Assembly (NCBI RefSeq): GCF_000219625.1
Contig: NC_018198.1
Span: 1-64,000 of the forward strand
DNA length: 64,000 nt
Direction of reading: 5' to 3'
DNA from: Zymoseptoria tritici IPO323
Lineage: Eukaryota; Ascomycota; Dothideomycetes; Mycosphaerellales; Mycosphaerellaceae
Shown here: positions 27,388-40,861 of the stretch, one piece after another
Layout: every line of letters begins with the position of its first letter
Numbering within the stretch: the stretch's first letter is position 1
Notes under the pieces: generated by a model
What the model was told of the DNA's origin: nothing
What the model saw: the letters and a program-made list of their open reading frames with translations, nothing else
Database searches by the model: none
Made by a program: the position numbers and the translations under genes

Positions 27388-30300
27388 CTAGAACTCTCCG
27401 CCTTCGAGGCTATTAACATTGCCGACCTCTTCCGGCATGAACAACAGCATTTTGGCGGTACGATTGTCTAATTCTTTAATGTTTAGGCGAGCGCTAGGAC
27501 TAACATAAGGTGTCGATAGTGCTATTAGGGCTCGTGACTGCTCTTCTTCTTTAAGCGCACCTCTAGTAGCGACCGAGCTTGAATTTCCTTCGATCTCGAC
27601 GTCTTCGTCCTTAGTCGGCGTTGTAGGTTGCGAAGCCTCTGCGGTGATATCGGTTCCTATCTCTTCTTCGACATGCTCGTCACGGATCTTACTTACTCTT
27701 AGAAACAATAACTGCAATCGAGCTTGCTCCTACGACTCTCGTAAAGACAGACCTAGCACGAGCGCTACTTTCCTGTTAACGCTATTGCCGACGATCTTGT
27801 GTTGCTAAGCAGGGCTACCTATCAGAACCTCCTAGTCTTAATAGCCCTAAGCTCGCCTCGCTTCCATAACAGTCCAGATCCGATTCTGAGACTAGTGCAT
27901 AAAACGTCTATTAATGCTATCTCCGATGGCGGTCTTGGTGACGATAGTTGGAAAGAGGCTATTTAGGAACATTCGCGAAAACATTCTCGAGTTCTCCTGC
28001 CGACGGGTTGCGTTAACGTTGTCGCAGAATGTTAAGGGTTCTCCGCGTAGAAGCCCGAGCAATTTAGCCTGTATAAGACCTATCCTGTGCGGTTAAGTAG
28101 GTATAGCCGCCATCCGTATTCGGTTTGTTGCCGACTCTAGCAACATAGTCCGATAGTCTGGGAATTGCGGGCAAAGCTGCAGTTGCGCATCTCCGATGTC
28201 TGGCAAGTCGGCGCAAGCCTGCGCCGGAGTAACGTATAGGAACGTAGTAAACTCGTCTTTGCGACTGCCGAAAGGCAGGCCGTTGCTCGAGAGGCTAAGT
28301 GCACGACTTCTAAAGCTTATGTTTGGATAACTATAGCTGTGAGGAATTAGCGACAGTAGCGGCAGACCAGGAGCGGAAGCAGAGATAAACACTCGTAATC
28401 GTTGCTGTGGACTGCCGTGCGACTAGGCATCGCCTAGGAATTGCTGAACTTAATAACCAAGTGCGACTAAGGCCGCAACAATTTGTGAAAACACATTCTG
28501 ATCTTTATTCGGTCCTATCTCGGCCGTTATCGTAACAACGTTCTTAAGGAGGAAGTACTGCGGGACGTAGAAGTCCACAAATGACACAATCGACGCTACT
28601 AGCAAAGCGTTCTGCTTAGACTGCTCGCTAAGCTTGAAGAGCTGTAGCATCGAAAATCCGGGGCATGGACTTCCGCCTGTGAGAATGTGAATATCTCCTG
28701 GCCGCGCAATGTTCGACATTAGGTCGCCCGCCATAGCTCTGGCAAGCAAGTCGTTAACTGAGCCTAGGAAATACTCTATTCTATCCGGCCGTCGAACGTT
28801 TGCCCGGTAGCTGTGCAACGTATGTTTATTCTAGTCGGCGGCATACTTGAATCTGGCGATACCGGCTTCTTCCAAGCTATGGTCAAAGGTTCTACTACCG
28901 CAGAAGAGACTTATTCCGACCATTTTCTCGCCGTGGTGCATATTAGGATTCCATCCTTCTTTCATCGGTGGGAAACTATCTCGTGCTGCGGAAAGGTCTT
29001 CGGCGAGGTAAAAGAAATCGCCAGTCCCGTCTCGGTCGTACGGCGTGACAATATCTCCAGAATCGATTTAGTCTTGACGAAAGCAGCGCACATAGCACTT
29101 CCGGATGATTTTGTCGCATACTTTGTCAAATACGACGTCCGTAAGTACCAGCTCGTTCGGCCTAGCTTTCGCGCCCATCTGCTGCTCGCTCTTCTGTAAG
29201 AATTGACGTAGAACGACGCGCCGCTTCTGGGTATCGAACTCGATGATTTGGGCAGGCTGGAGCCGGTCCTCGTTAAGGTCGTTATTCTATTCGCGGACGA
29301 GGACGGTGTCACCAATTGCATATTTGCTCCGGCACTCGTCGAATATAGGAACGTCATGCTTGCACTAGCACCTAAAGTCGCTTACTTGAATTGCAACGAA
29401 GTCGTATGTATCTTACTCGTGAACTGTGCGGAACTTCTGGCGCACAAAGTGTCCTCCCTGCTAATATAGATCCTTAGCATACTAACATACGTCTGCCTTA
29501 TCCGAGACGCAATCTAGGTCGAGAGCCGATGTGCCGTAGCTGCAGTTGTCGGACAAGAAGAGCTTATTCGCAAAAGGGTAATAGGCTTTGCCAAGTGTAG
29601 TGTCCTTTAGCTCGTACAGCTAGAGAACATCGAGCGAAGTACGATCTTTGCGAGTATGCACGTTCTAAACATAGGCATACTATGCGTGCGCTTTAATCCC
29701 CTATTTGGTACTAACATCCGGCGCGACGCATACGACATCCCCTATGTTCACCGTGACTGCTTTGTTCCCCTCTTAAGATTCGCTTCGGCTTATACTCCTA
29801 GGCGTTAAGGTTTGCATTGGCGGTACACTCGGAGATGCTCGTCGCGGCGTTAGTCTGAGCCTTGCTTTTAGCTTATCCGACTTCTTTAGCACATTTCGGT
29901 CCGTAATCGTCCGCTCTTCTAGCTGGTTACCGAAGTATATATGTTAAAAGCACTAGTAGACAAAAGGCGTAACGATCGTTCGCAACTCCTTGTTTGGCTA
30001 CGCTAGGATAGCTGTAAGATTATAGGGATCGACTTTACCCTAGATCGGTTGTCGGCACAATCTAGACTCTTTGTCATCGATATCCTAGCATTCTTTCTAA
30101 AGGAAGCCGACATTTGCGGCAATAGTTGTGCGGAAGTCTTTAAGTTTGCATTTAGCTAGCTATTAGTTAAAGCTAGTGTTATCGCCGTAGAGTCCAGTCA
30201 GCCATTAGTAAAATCGTCTGCGGAAATGTCCAAGGGTAACCTGCTAGTTGCTAAGGAGGTAGTCGACGAAGTGCTTCCCGAACCGTGCTAGCTAAAGGAA

Positions 30301-31233
30301 CGGCTCGTAGAATCGACGATATTCCGGTGTAGGCGTTCCTAGCTCGTACTAATGACTAAACAGAGCGGACGCTTTCGACTATAGCTTCGATTAAATGTAG
30401 ATGCTACTAGCAAAATCTGTAAAGTCCAGGTCGCCGTACCTACTAATAGCTAAGATCTCGAACTATATACCCTATACGTAGCGCTTTTTGTTGCCTGCCG
30501 ACAGAATGCTATCGAAACAGAACTCTATATAGTTTAATTGCCGCAGTTTCTTAAGAGTAACGAGGTCCGATGCGCGTCGTCCGTCCGCTATATATACCGA
30601 GAATTGATCGAGTTTGAAAGTAGCACATTCCGGAGTTTCGGTGCTAGCAGACTTCGCAGCTGCAAAGAAGCCTGCACTTAAGTCTAGGCTTGCTTCGACC
30701 TCGTTTATAGGTTGTAAAGGAGGTTTGTATCCGTAGTAAGCGCTTCTCGGAAATGCTGGTCCTGTAATAGAGATGTGGCTTAAGTAGCGAAGCTGCCGTC
30801 GTTTCCCGGAACGAGCTGTAGCCCCAGGCTCTGCTCTAGTAGTAGGCTCGTCCCCTAGTTCTGTTTCGGTCGCTAGAGGAGTAAGTGTAGTCCTGAGCCT
30901 TCGTTGTCTAGGCGTGCGTAGTAGGCCCTGGTCCTTAACTTCCCGATCTCCGACTGTTTGGCTTGTCTGCTCCTCGCCCGATTCTATCTTATACTAAACC
31001 GCTCTCTGCACTCTATCTTCTTCTTGTTGTTTCGACTCGCCTCGGTCCTGCTTAGAAGCCGTAGGACTAATTACAATCGCATTACTTAGGGAAGCTCTAG
31101 CGCGCAAAATGTCTATCTACAATTGTCCATTCTGAAGCCGCGGCTTCTTAGAAGGCCTCGAAGTAGGTCCTACTATAATATTGTCCTTGTCATCCTAAAT
31201 GACAATCGTGTCGCCGCTGATCCGTCTCTTTAT
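27388..31233 (-). pseudogene. dim-2: DIM-2-like DNA methyltransferase, full length, RIP-inactivated
   Basis: Collinear with 162-2115 (offset 29,118, no indels) and extending ~1.9 kb further. The ATG is now ATA (31,233). Catalytic-domain landmarks on the minus strand: motif I as SLFCGSRTFD with Arg where Gly is expected (~28,885), motif IV GGSPCPGFSMLQ (~28,660), a motif VI with KNV instead of ENV (~28,530), motif VIII QQRLRVF (~28,400) and motif X VGNSVNRKVA (~27,775). The C-terminal tail is acidic. Stops (TAG, TAA) interrupt the frame, and many CAG/TGG codons have become TAG. About 1,280 codons suits a DIM-2 enzyme, and the BAH-plus-SPCPGFS architecture favours DIM-2 over RID. Gly-to-Arg in motif I and Glu-to-Lys in ENV would each abolish activity. 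Confidence 0.88.
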
Positions 31234-32660
31234 AGTTGCCGTGCTGCTTAATGCCGTCGTGTACGAGGTAGTAATAGGGTTAAGAATGCCGCTGTCTCGC
31301 TACAAAGGCGCTATGTTCTTTTCGTTGCTCGAAGCAGTCCGTCCGCGGTAAGTGTGCCAAATCGCACAATGTAAGTGCTAGAGCTACAAGTGAAGTCCAA
31401 GAGTAAATGCACTAACTATTCACCTTACAAGCCGTGTACGTAGTGTAATAATCTGCCGAAGCAAAGAAGAAATAGTAGACTAAGATATCCGCAAAACGAA
31501 TATCCGTAGAGGTAAAAAGGAATGCGCGCAACTTGCCGGTAAAACGTTGCTTCGTAAGGTGGTTAATAAAGTGTAGTCTAGAAGCTTTAAAGTGCGACTA
31601 AGGATGTTCCAGCTATTAACTTTTGACCGCGCCTGCACCTTAATGCCTGTAATGGCCGCTATCGCGAATAGCATGTGTTAGCGCTGTTAAATTCAAATAG
31701 TGGAAGTAAGATGGATTATATTCGAGATTACTTACGTACACCTACTTAAGGGCGGTGGCATGTAACCCGAGTCTTCGCTTAAGTGTTGTTACGAACGCTT
31801 GAGGTCCTCCTCGACTGTTCCTTGTCTGGCTATGGCATCGCGCTAGGCCTAGGCCTCTCGTATTCGGGGTTTGGCGTCCCTCGCTCTTTCGTATGCTCGG
31901 AGAGGGCGGCTTAAAAGTCCTTGCTCTCGCGGATAGTTCTCTATGGCAGTTCTCGCTGCTAGGGGCGTAGCTTTCGAAGTAGAGGGCTGGACAGCACGGA
32001 GGGTTATCCGTGCCTAAGAGAACTCAGGCACCTCCAGGAACCGTGTCCGGTTAGGCTTTGTTACCCTACCCTGGGCCTAGCTTAGGGTTTCTGCCGAACC
32101 CAGCGGAGAGGGATGATCCCTACGAGTTTACGCCGTCGTTGCCTATACTGTGCACTCTCTCCTCCTCTTCGTAATCTTCCTCCTCGGAGTTCTCTTCTCC
32201 GTAACTATTCTGTTTCTAACGAGTTATAAACCGAATCGCAATTCTCCTCCCTATAGCCTTCTTCCTCTTTACCTCTTCTCTCGTATTGTAGCCGCCTTAA
32301 TTAACCTAATCCTCCGAAGAGCCTTTGTTGTCGCAATCGCAGCGTAGTCGCATCTAGCGCGATTGCCTCCTCCCTCCTCGAATCCTCTGTAGTCGCATCT
32401 GTCGCAATCGTAGCGCAGTCGCAACTAGCGCGATCGCCTCCTTCCTCCTCGAATCCTCTGTAGTCGCATCTGTTGCAATCGTAGCGTAGTCGCATCTAGC
32501 GCAATCGCCTCCTTCCTCCTCGAATCCTCCGCGGTCGCATCTGTCGCATTTGCAGCGTAGTCGTATCTACCGCAATCGCCTCCTCCCCTATCGAATTCTC
32601 CGTAGTCCTATCTGTTGCAGTCGCCTCCTCCTGTAACCTTCCCAACTGCCTACTTGCTAA
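31234..32660. other. Copy 2 of the dim-2 upstream region and the 71-bp minisatellite
   Basis: Corresponds to 2,116-3,542. The 71-bp array lies at about 32,315-32,640. Differences from copy 1 are dominated by CA-to-TA and TG-to-TA. Confidence 0.7.
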
Positions 32661-32661
32661 C

Positions 32662-35337
32662 GATGCTCGACGAAGTTCGACGAAGTAGACGGAGTAGTGC
32701 GAATTCCCTTGGACATCCTGGACGCGCTCTTCCAGGCGACTGAACAGCGAGCCGGTAATGCAAACGACTTCGTTATCGTTCGCGCTAACGAGGCCTAGGA
32801 CCGCCGCGAGGTCTACTATCTCTCTTAAGGATCCTAACGCCTTCGGGAACTGTTTGCCGTCTCCGAGGCTCAGGCTAAGGAGCAACTAAGGCCGCATACG
32901 GAGAAAGAGATAGAGACTCGTATAAACAAGGAGGTCCGCCAGCGCATGTCGCGGTATTTCGAAGAGAAGGCCTGCCGACGGATCTCGTCGGCAGTAGGAG
33001 CGGAAAGGCGGGGACAACAACGCCTACGCGCGACCTCCTCGCCTCCGCCGGCGTATACAGAGTATCCCTCCTCTGCGCAGCCGGCACTAGGCAGAGCGGG
33101 TAGTAAGGAGACAGCTCCTACGTTAGGAAGAAAGCGAAAGTGGGACGACTGCCGCGCACGGAGCTGCCTAGCGACGTTACCCCTTTGACACTCTCCTCGT
33201 CGAGAGAAGTACTCTAAACCTACTGTGGAAGACGGGGTAGAGGAAGACTAGCCGGCGGAGAGCGACGGGGAAGAAAACGAGCCGGAAGACGAGCAGCTGT
33301 TAAAGAAGCGTCGGAAGCCTATTTCGCCGCGGTAGGTAGTAGAAAGCGACGCCGACGAAGACGCTGTCGACAACGGCAGCGACGACGGCAATAGGGAGCC
33401 CGAGGAGATCGTGGTCGCTAAGGTAAGGGCCGCCTCCTTATTCTGTCGCCTAAAAAGGTATCCGAAGCAGAGGCCGATGCAGCTTAAGGTACTAAAGGAC
33501 CTACTGCTACAGAAGCGCAAGTCTGGCAAGGGGACCCTAAGATCGACTATTTCCCGTAAGACTATAGACGAGATAACAGGTCGAGAACCGGGAGCAGCGG
33601 CGGAAGCAAGAGAGTAGGACCCTATAGATCCGAAGGGGAATAGCGGACTAGAGAACGCTAGAGGAGGGCCAGACCTACCTAGAAGCGACAGAGAAGGGTT
33701 AGATCCTCCCGAGAACGCTGGAGGAGGGCTAGACCTACCTAGAAGCGATAGAGCAGGGTTAGACCCTCCTAGAGGCAATAGAGGAGGGCTAGATCCTCCC
33801 GGAAGTACTAGAAGGACGTCGGATGTTCTAGAGAATACTAGGGAAAGACCAGACCCTCCTAGAAGCGATAGAGGAGGGCTAGATCCTCCTATAAGCACTA
33901 GAGGGACGTCGGATGTTCTGGAGAATACTAGGGAAAGACCAGACCCTCCTGGAAGCGATAGAGGAGGACTAGATCCTCCTATAAGCACTAGAGGGACGTC
34001 GGATGTTCCGGAGAACACTAGGGAAAGACCAGACCCTCCTAGAAGCGATAGAGGAGGACCAGATCCTCCTGTAAGCACTAGAGGGACGCCGGATTCTTAG
34101 GAAGATACCCTAACCCAGCCGCCCTGTAGTACGTTAAAACCCTCCGCCCTGCACTGTCCGCCGCTAACTATCCAAAGCTGGCGCTGAGGCCCGATGTGCG
34201 GAGGGCCTCCTGTAGCTCCGCTAGCATCCTGCGGCGGCGGGCGCCGTGTCTGGTGTGGAGGGAGTAGGAGGCATTTCCCCTACCTACCCGGATTACCGCC
34301 TCTAGTGTGACTTTGTTCAGGACGTCGCCGACAACGCCGGCAGCGCTAAGGACTATTACGTAAGCGCGTAAAGCCTGCGGAAAACATAGGAGGTCGACCT
34401 GGGTCTCTAGAAGCACTTCGAGAAATGCCTCGCTATCGCTTGTAGGACTATAGGAACGACCGTGATCGACGAGTAGCGAGGCTTTTTGCAAGAGAGTCGA
34501 GACCTATGCCGGCGGGATAGGGACGAGGGGGAGACGGCGTTCGTCGAGGACGAGAGGCAGGAGGAGAGGCAGGAGGTGGTCGCCGCAGCATATCGGGAGT
34601 ACCGTACAGCTGTGGATTGCGAGGTGGGGATCTGGCGGTCGAACTTTGAGTTTCGCCGCGCGACGGTGCGCCTAGCGGACTAGCTAGACCTCTATAAGAA
34701 GCTCCCGCCGCGAGGATCGTCGCAGACGACGGCGACAGTACTTCCGGACAAAACGCCCTCTGTAAGGGGGGCCCTCTTCTGGGAGATGCGTCCGGACTGG
34801 ACCAACAGACTCCCCGCCGGCTTTACGAAAGAGGACATAGTGCAGGAGGGCCTAGGGACGGAATGGAACGCCTTTAAGCGTGCGATCAAGGTGGGGAGGC
34901 GCTGGAGGAGGTTCGTAAGGGTTCTAAACCTTGACGCCCTGCTCCTTATCGACCTCGGGAGGGATCTGTCCTATATCCAGCACACTATCCCGCTTCCCGT
35001 CTTTGTCGCCTAGGTCCATCTTATCCGTCGAGTGCGGCCAGAGATTGCGCCGACGGCCGAGCGACTCTAGAGGTGGAGGTACTACGACCGCGCGCGAACC
35101 GCCGCGAAACCGTACGTGGCGAACCTGCGGCTCGAGATGTGTAGGTATCGCGAGCTGTCGCCAACGCAGCAGTTTAAATTCTCGGGCAGCGAGGACGGCG
35201 GGCCGCGGACGTGCGATCCGAGTGTCCTGTCGCAGCCTAGCGATGCGGTGACCGACGTCGACTAGGGTTTGTCGTTTTCGACCTTTCTGAACGACGAGGA
35301 CGTAGGCGGAAGGGCTACGGAGGGACAGGATAGTTAA
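32662..35337 (+). pseudogene. RIP-damaged copy of the unknown two-frame gene
   Basis: Homologous to 3543-6204. An 11-bp tandem duplication (GACGAAGTTC/GACGAAGTAGA) right after the ATG shifts the frame, and many TAG codons follow. The 90-bp repeats lie at 33,640-34,095. At 34,107-34,116 the sequence CCCTAACCC replaces the TCGCC of copy 1. Confidence 0.7.
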
Positions 35338-37485
35338 GAGGAAGCGCGGAGGAGATAAGGTCCAGCGAGTTATCTAAGTATAGATTTGATCCGGACCGGT
35401 CCGGCTCCTCTAATTCGTCGACCGCAAACTCTAAGCCCTACGTCTTGGTCAATTGACCAAGGTAGGTCCGTGCCCGGTCACGTGGGCCCAGAAGCGCACT
35501 GCTAAACTGTCCTACCTAGACTCCTCCCTCCCTTCTACGACCTCCTCCGCGGTAATTGCCTCTATCTCCTGTATAGCGAACTCCTCCGTCTCGTCCGCCT
35601 CGATACGGATTTCGTTGAATCCGAGTCTGCTCGAGGGTAAAACAAGCTCTTATAGATACGACATAGAAGATTTTTAATAGATAGTTCTTCTTGTAATTGC
35701 CCGGTCTCGGAGCCTGTCTTTGTTGCGAAAGAAACCGTTACAAGGTTCAGAAGTAAGGTTTTCCAAGTATGCAACGAGCATCGGATTCGTCTTGCTGCCC
35801 TAACTTGCCGGCAGACCCTTTACGAAGGATTTTCGGGTTTCGACTACAACTAACAACACCTAAGCAAGACATAGTACTGCCGCGGAAGAGGATAGTGAAG
35901 AGGAAGCGCGGAGGAGATAAGGTCCAGCGAGTTATCTAAGTATAGATTCGATCCAGACCTGTCCGGCTCCTCTGATTCGTCGACTGCAAACTCTGAGCCC
36001 TACGTCTTAGTTAATTGACCAAGGTAGGTCCGTGTCTGGTCGCGTGGACAAATCGGCCGCGACGGGAGGGCCGCTGCGTCCTCCCCTGCCTATTAGCTGG
36101 CCGCAAACTCTAAGCCCTACGTCTTGGTTAATTAACCAAGGTGGGTCCGTGCCCGGTTACGTAGGCCTAGAAGCGCACTGCTAAACTGTCCTACCCGGAC
36201 TCCTCCCTCCCTTCTACGACCTCCTCCGCGGTAATTGCCTCTATCTCCTCTACGGCGAACTCCTCCGTCTCGTCCGCCTCGACACGGATTTCGTTGAATC
36301 CGAGTCTGCTCGAGGGTAAAACAAGCTCTTATAGATACGACATAGAAGATTTTTAATAGATAGTTCTTCTCGTAATTGCCCGGTCTCGGAGCCTGTCTTT
36401 GTTGCGAAAGAAACCGTTACAAGGTTCAGAAGTAAGGTTTTCCAAGTATGCGACGAGCATCGGATTCGTCTTGCTGCCCCGACTTGCCGGCAGACCCTTT
36501 ACGAAGGATTTTCGGGTTTCGACCACAACTAACAACACCCGAGCAAGACATAGTACTACCGCGGAAGAGGATAGTAAAGAGGAAGCGCGGAGGAGATAAG
36601 GTCCAGCGAGTTATCCAAGTATAGATTCGATCCAGACCTGTCCGGCTCCTCTAATTCGTCGACCGCAAACTCTGAGCCCTACGTCTTAGTCAATTAACCA
36701 AGGTGGGTCCGTGTCCGGTCGCGTAGACGAATCGGCCGCGACGGGAGGGCCGCTGCGTCCTCCCCTGCCTATTAGCTGGCCGCAAACTCTGAGCCCTACG
36801 TCTTGGTCAATTAACCAAGGTAGGTCCGTGCCCGGTCACGTAGACATAGAAGCGCACTGCTGAACTTTCCTACCTGGACTCCTCCCTCTCTGCTACGACC
36901 TCGCCGTCTCCTCTGCTCCGAACTCCTCTATCTCCTAGACTCCGACGTGGATTTCGTGCAATCTAAATCTGCTAGCAGGCGAATAAAGATCTAATATATA
37001 CGATATCGAAGATTGAAAACAGACAATTCTTCTTGTTATAACCCGCACTCGGAGCTTGTATTAGTTTCGAAAGAACCCGTCGTGAGGTTAAGAAGTTGGG
37101 TTCTAAAAGTATACGACGAGCCTCGAATTCGTCTGTTCGCCCCGACTAGTCGGCAGACCCTTAAGAAGGATTTTCGATAGTTAAGAGGAAGCGCGAAGGA
37201 GACGAGGTCTAGCGAGTTGTCGAAAGAGCCCTGCTCCAGACCCGTCCGGCTCCTCTAATTGGTCGACCACAAACTCTGAGCCCTACGCCTTAGTTAATTA
37301 ACCAAGGAGGGTCCGTATCCGGTCGCTAGGACCAATTGGCGCACTGCTGAACTTCCCGCTAAGACTCCTCCCTCTCTGCTACAACCTCGCCGTCTCCTCC
37401 GCTGGGATTGCCTCTATAGCCTGCACTGCGAACTGCTCTACCTCCTCCGCCTAAACGCGGATTGTATTGCTTTCCGGAGCCATGG
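35338..37485. repeat. Copy 2 of the tandem unit array, without hAT insertions
   Basis: Units start near 35,339, 35,901, 36,580 and 37,185 (lengths 562, 679 and ~605 bp). The first lacks one 118-bp sub-block. The hAT empty site CTTGCCGG followed by CAGACCC is intact at 35,804-35,811 and 36,483-36,490. Confidence 0.85.
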
Positions 37486-38962
37486 CTGAAGTCTACCCTT
37501 CTCACGATATAGACAATGCTAGGGCAGGCCGGCTACAGATTACGGGTGTAGGCGGATTTCTCGCCTAATGCCAGGATAGGCGGATTTCCAGCCTACTTTG
37601 CCGCTAGGCGGATTTCTCGCCTAATGCTAGGATGGGTGGATTTCTAGCCCACCTTGCTACTAGGCGGATTTCTCGCCTAATGCCGGGATAGGCGGATTTC
37701 TAGCCCACCTTGCCGCTAGGCGGATTTCTCGCCTAATGCCGGGATGGGCGGATTTCCAGCCTACCTTGCTGCTGGGCGGATTTTCCGCCTAATGCCGGGA
37801 TGGGCGGCCTCCGCCTGAAAGCAAAACGGAAACTTCCAAGAATTATGGCTTTCTGCTTTCACCTCTCGTATCTCGCGCACATAGCTAATTTCAAAGATTC
37901 TGAGAACACGGAGAGTAACTCTAGTATAAGAAGTTCCTTTCTATGTGTCTATATTTAATTTGAGATCGTTGTTGTGGTGTCAAAAAAGGTCGAGAAACTT
38001 GAGGTGTCGCTGCTAGACTGTGTGTCGGAATTTCCGTTTTGGCTTCTACACCTTAGGCGGATTTCCAGCCTACCTTGCTGCTAGGCGGATTTCTCGCCTA
38101 ATGCCGGGATAGGCGGATTTCCAGCCCACCTTGCCGCTGGGCGGATTTCTCGCCCAATGCTAGGATAGGCGGAGAGCTGACCCAGCAGCCGAACACGTAA
38201 GCGGCCTACACCTCCTGCTCGACGCTCAAGAACAGCCACCGCAGAAACCTCTACGGACATAGAAGTCCCACGATATAAGAGCCTGCGACGCTAGCGCTAC
38301 TACGTGCAGCTTTGTTACGCTTTCTACCGGGTGCCCGATAAGGAGGGGGTGGTGCTAAATGTAGGCAGGAATTACTACGACGGGAGAGCACTACACTACG
38401 TCGTCGAGCTCCTCGTTGGCAAAAATACGCGGATAGCGAGTCTAACGTGGATTTAACGGCCTACAGAGGACGGCTCGGGCACGAGAACGGCACGAGGGAG
38501 AACAGATTAACGAGAGTAGGGCGGAGGAGGAGGAGGGAGAAGACGTGGACACAGGAGATTCGAAAGCGAGACGGTAAGGCAACAGACGAGACCGGAGACG
38601 AGCTAGGCGAAGGGAGAGGAAGACGGGAGGATGAAGAGGATATAGGCCTAGCAGGACGGGATAGCATCGAGATAAGGACGATATAACGATGCCTGGAGAG
38701 GACGATATAACGATGCCGGGGACAGCCCATTCTCAGACTAGGGAGTAGAGGAAGAGACGACGAGCAGGACGAGTAAGTACGGAGGGGAGGGTGGCCCTTT
38801 ATACCACCACCTCGTCGAGTGTAACGATTCTAATCAAGCCGTGGACCCCGGTAGACAGCGAGATAAGAGGATGGCCATCGACGATAACCATCGACGATCG
38901 TAAGGCTAACCCTACTCGTAATTATAAGAAGGACGACCACACCCCGGCCCTATAAGAGCCGG

Positions 38963-40861
38963 ATGTGTTCCCTCCTCTCTAGAGCCTCGCTACCATCCGT
39001 TTACGCTCTTAGCCTCGGTTTTCCTCTGCGGTAGAGACTTCGAACTATCCGTAAGCACTCTCTGCCTAGGTTGCCCTCTCCTTCGAGTGCCTCCTACTAC
39101 CGATCCCGACTCGTTACTTCGCCGACCTCTCCCTCGACGTTCCTCGTAGCTTCCTCCTCCCCTCTACCCTCGGCGTCGCCCTCTCTGCCCTCTAACCCTC
39201 GGATGTTATCCAAACCGTCGACGAGCGCGGTACGGCCCTAGGAAGGTCTGACGGCCTTTGCGGACGCCCTCTAGGAGCTCTACAAGGGCATCATCCCGTG
39301 CGGCGGTAAGATCGACTACTTTGGCGTCCTAAGGAACAAGACCGGACATCCCGACACGGAAGGACGATACTACCGCACCTTCGAGTACAAGAAGTGTTGT
39401 ACGAACAAAAGGCGTACCGTTAAGGCGTGGATTAAGAGCGTCACCGCGGAAATCGGCCGGTCGAGACTTACACTTGTAGCGCAAACGATCCTGGACTAGC
39501 TTCGTGACTATAGTAAGGATACGGCCCAGCTCGTTGCCTAGATTGAAGATCGACTGGAGGAGCCGGTAACTGCGCTAGCGAAGCAAGCACTCGAGTCCGA
39601 GTCTTCGATCGAGACCGCGTCCGCGGATTGTCGGTTAAGGAAGACGATCCGGCGTGAGGAGGACGTGTTCCTAGATATTGTCTCTACGGATCTTCCTTCT
39701 ACGAGCATCCCTTCGACAAAGATTCCGTCGACGAATCTTCCTTCTACGGACATTCCTTCTATAGACATTCCTTCTACGAGGCTCCCTACCGACATCCCTT
39801 TAACTAGGCTGCCTTCTATCGACATCCCCTTAACGATCCCTACTGTCCTCGTCCTAGAGACCGACCCTGCCGCGATTCTAGTCGACCCTATACCGAAGCC
39901 TATCGTATAGATACCCTTCTTTTAGAAATACGCCGAGGCCTGCCTGATCTACGCGGCGAAGGAGACGAAGCGATTAGTTAACCGCCTCCTGTACACCCTA
40001 GGCGAAGGTCCTCCTTATTGCTTGGACGAAGGTCCTCCTTATTGCTCGAGTAAAGATCCTCCAGACCCTCCTAGACCTAAAGACGGCGCGAGCGAGTACT
40101 AGAAGGAATCGAGACCCGCTACGAACGGAGCCCTACTGCCTGGCCGGAACGACGCGCGAGCGGAGTCGATCAAGGAGAGACGGCGGAGGAAGAGTCTTCT
40201 GTACTATTCCGTCGAGGAGAAGCGCAGAGGGAAGAGTGTTCCTCCCGAGGTACGACCCTACGACCTCTTTCCTAGTAAGGACTACAACCTTCTCTCGCCC
40301 TTTTCTACGGCATCCGTCCCTCCTCCCCTTATGCCCTCTCCGGACACGCCCTCTCCCATAAAGGCGAAGGAGCTTACTCCCTTTCCGTTCTCTTCGTCGG
40401 GACAGTAGAGGCCGTAGATTGCGGACCTAGCTGCGCGTACTAAACCGGTAACACCCTCCCCGAAAGCGAAGACCTTCCGGATTCTCTCCGTAGAGCCGAA
40501 GCTACGAACGAAACCGACCTCTCCTTTAGCGGACTGTAAGCGGAAACTACTCTAACCCCGCTCCGTAAACCTTCCCGGGAGATCGTCTACAGATTAGGTC
40601 CGCGAGTTCGTCGATCGCTATCGAGAAGCCGATAACAAATTTAAAAGGCAAGTAGTGCGGCAGAAGGCGAAGAGTGCTGGCGTCTTCGACGAGTTTAAAG
40701 CCGAGCTGATACGGCAGGGGCTAGAAGAGGAGCCAGCGGGACAGGAGGATAGCCTAGGCTCGAAGAGAGAGACTCGAGGAGCATCCTCTAAGAGAGAGAG
40801 TCGAGAGGCATCTAGGGGAGGCGAGTCCTCTCGCGGGTCGCGAGACTAGGAGGAATGCTAG
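38963..40861 (+). pseudogene. LINE ORF1, copy 2, inactivated
   Basis: Aligned with 12111-14009. The pentapeptide IPSTD repeat (39,665-39,910) is still open, but TAG codons replace Gln and Trp codons elsewhere, and one of the zinc-ribbon-like Cys positions is altered (FEYKKC against FECKKC). Confidence 0.75.
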
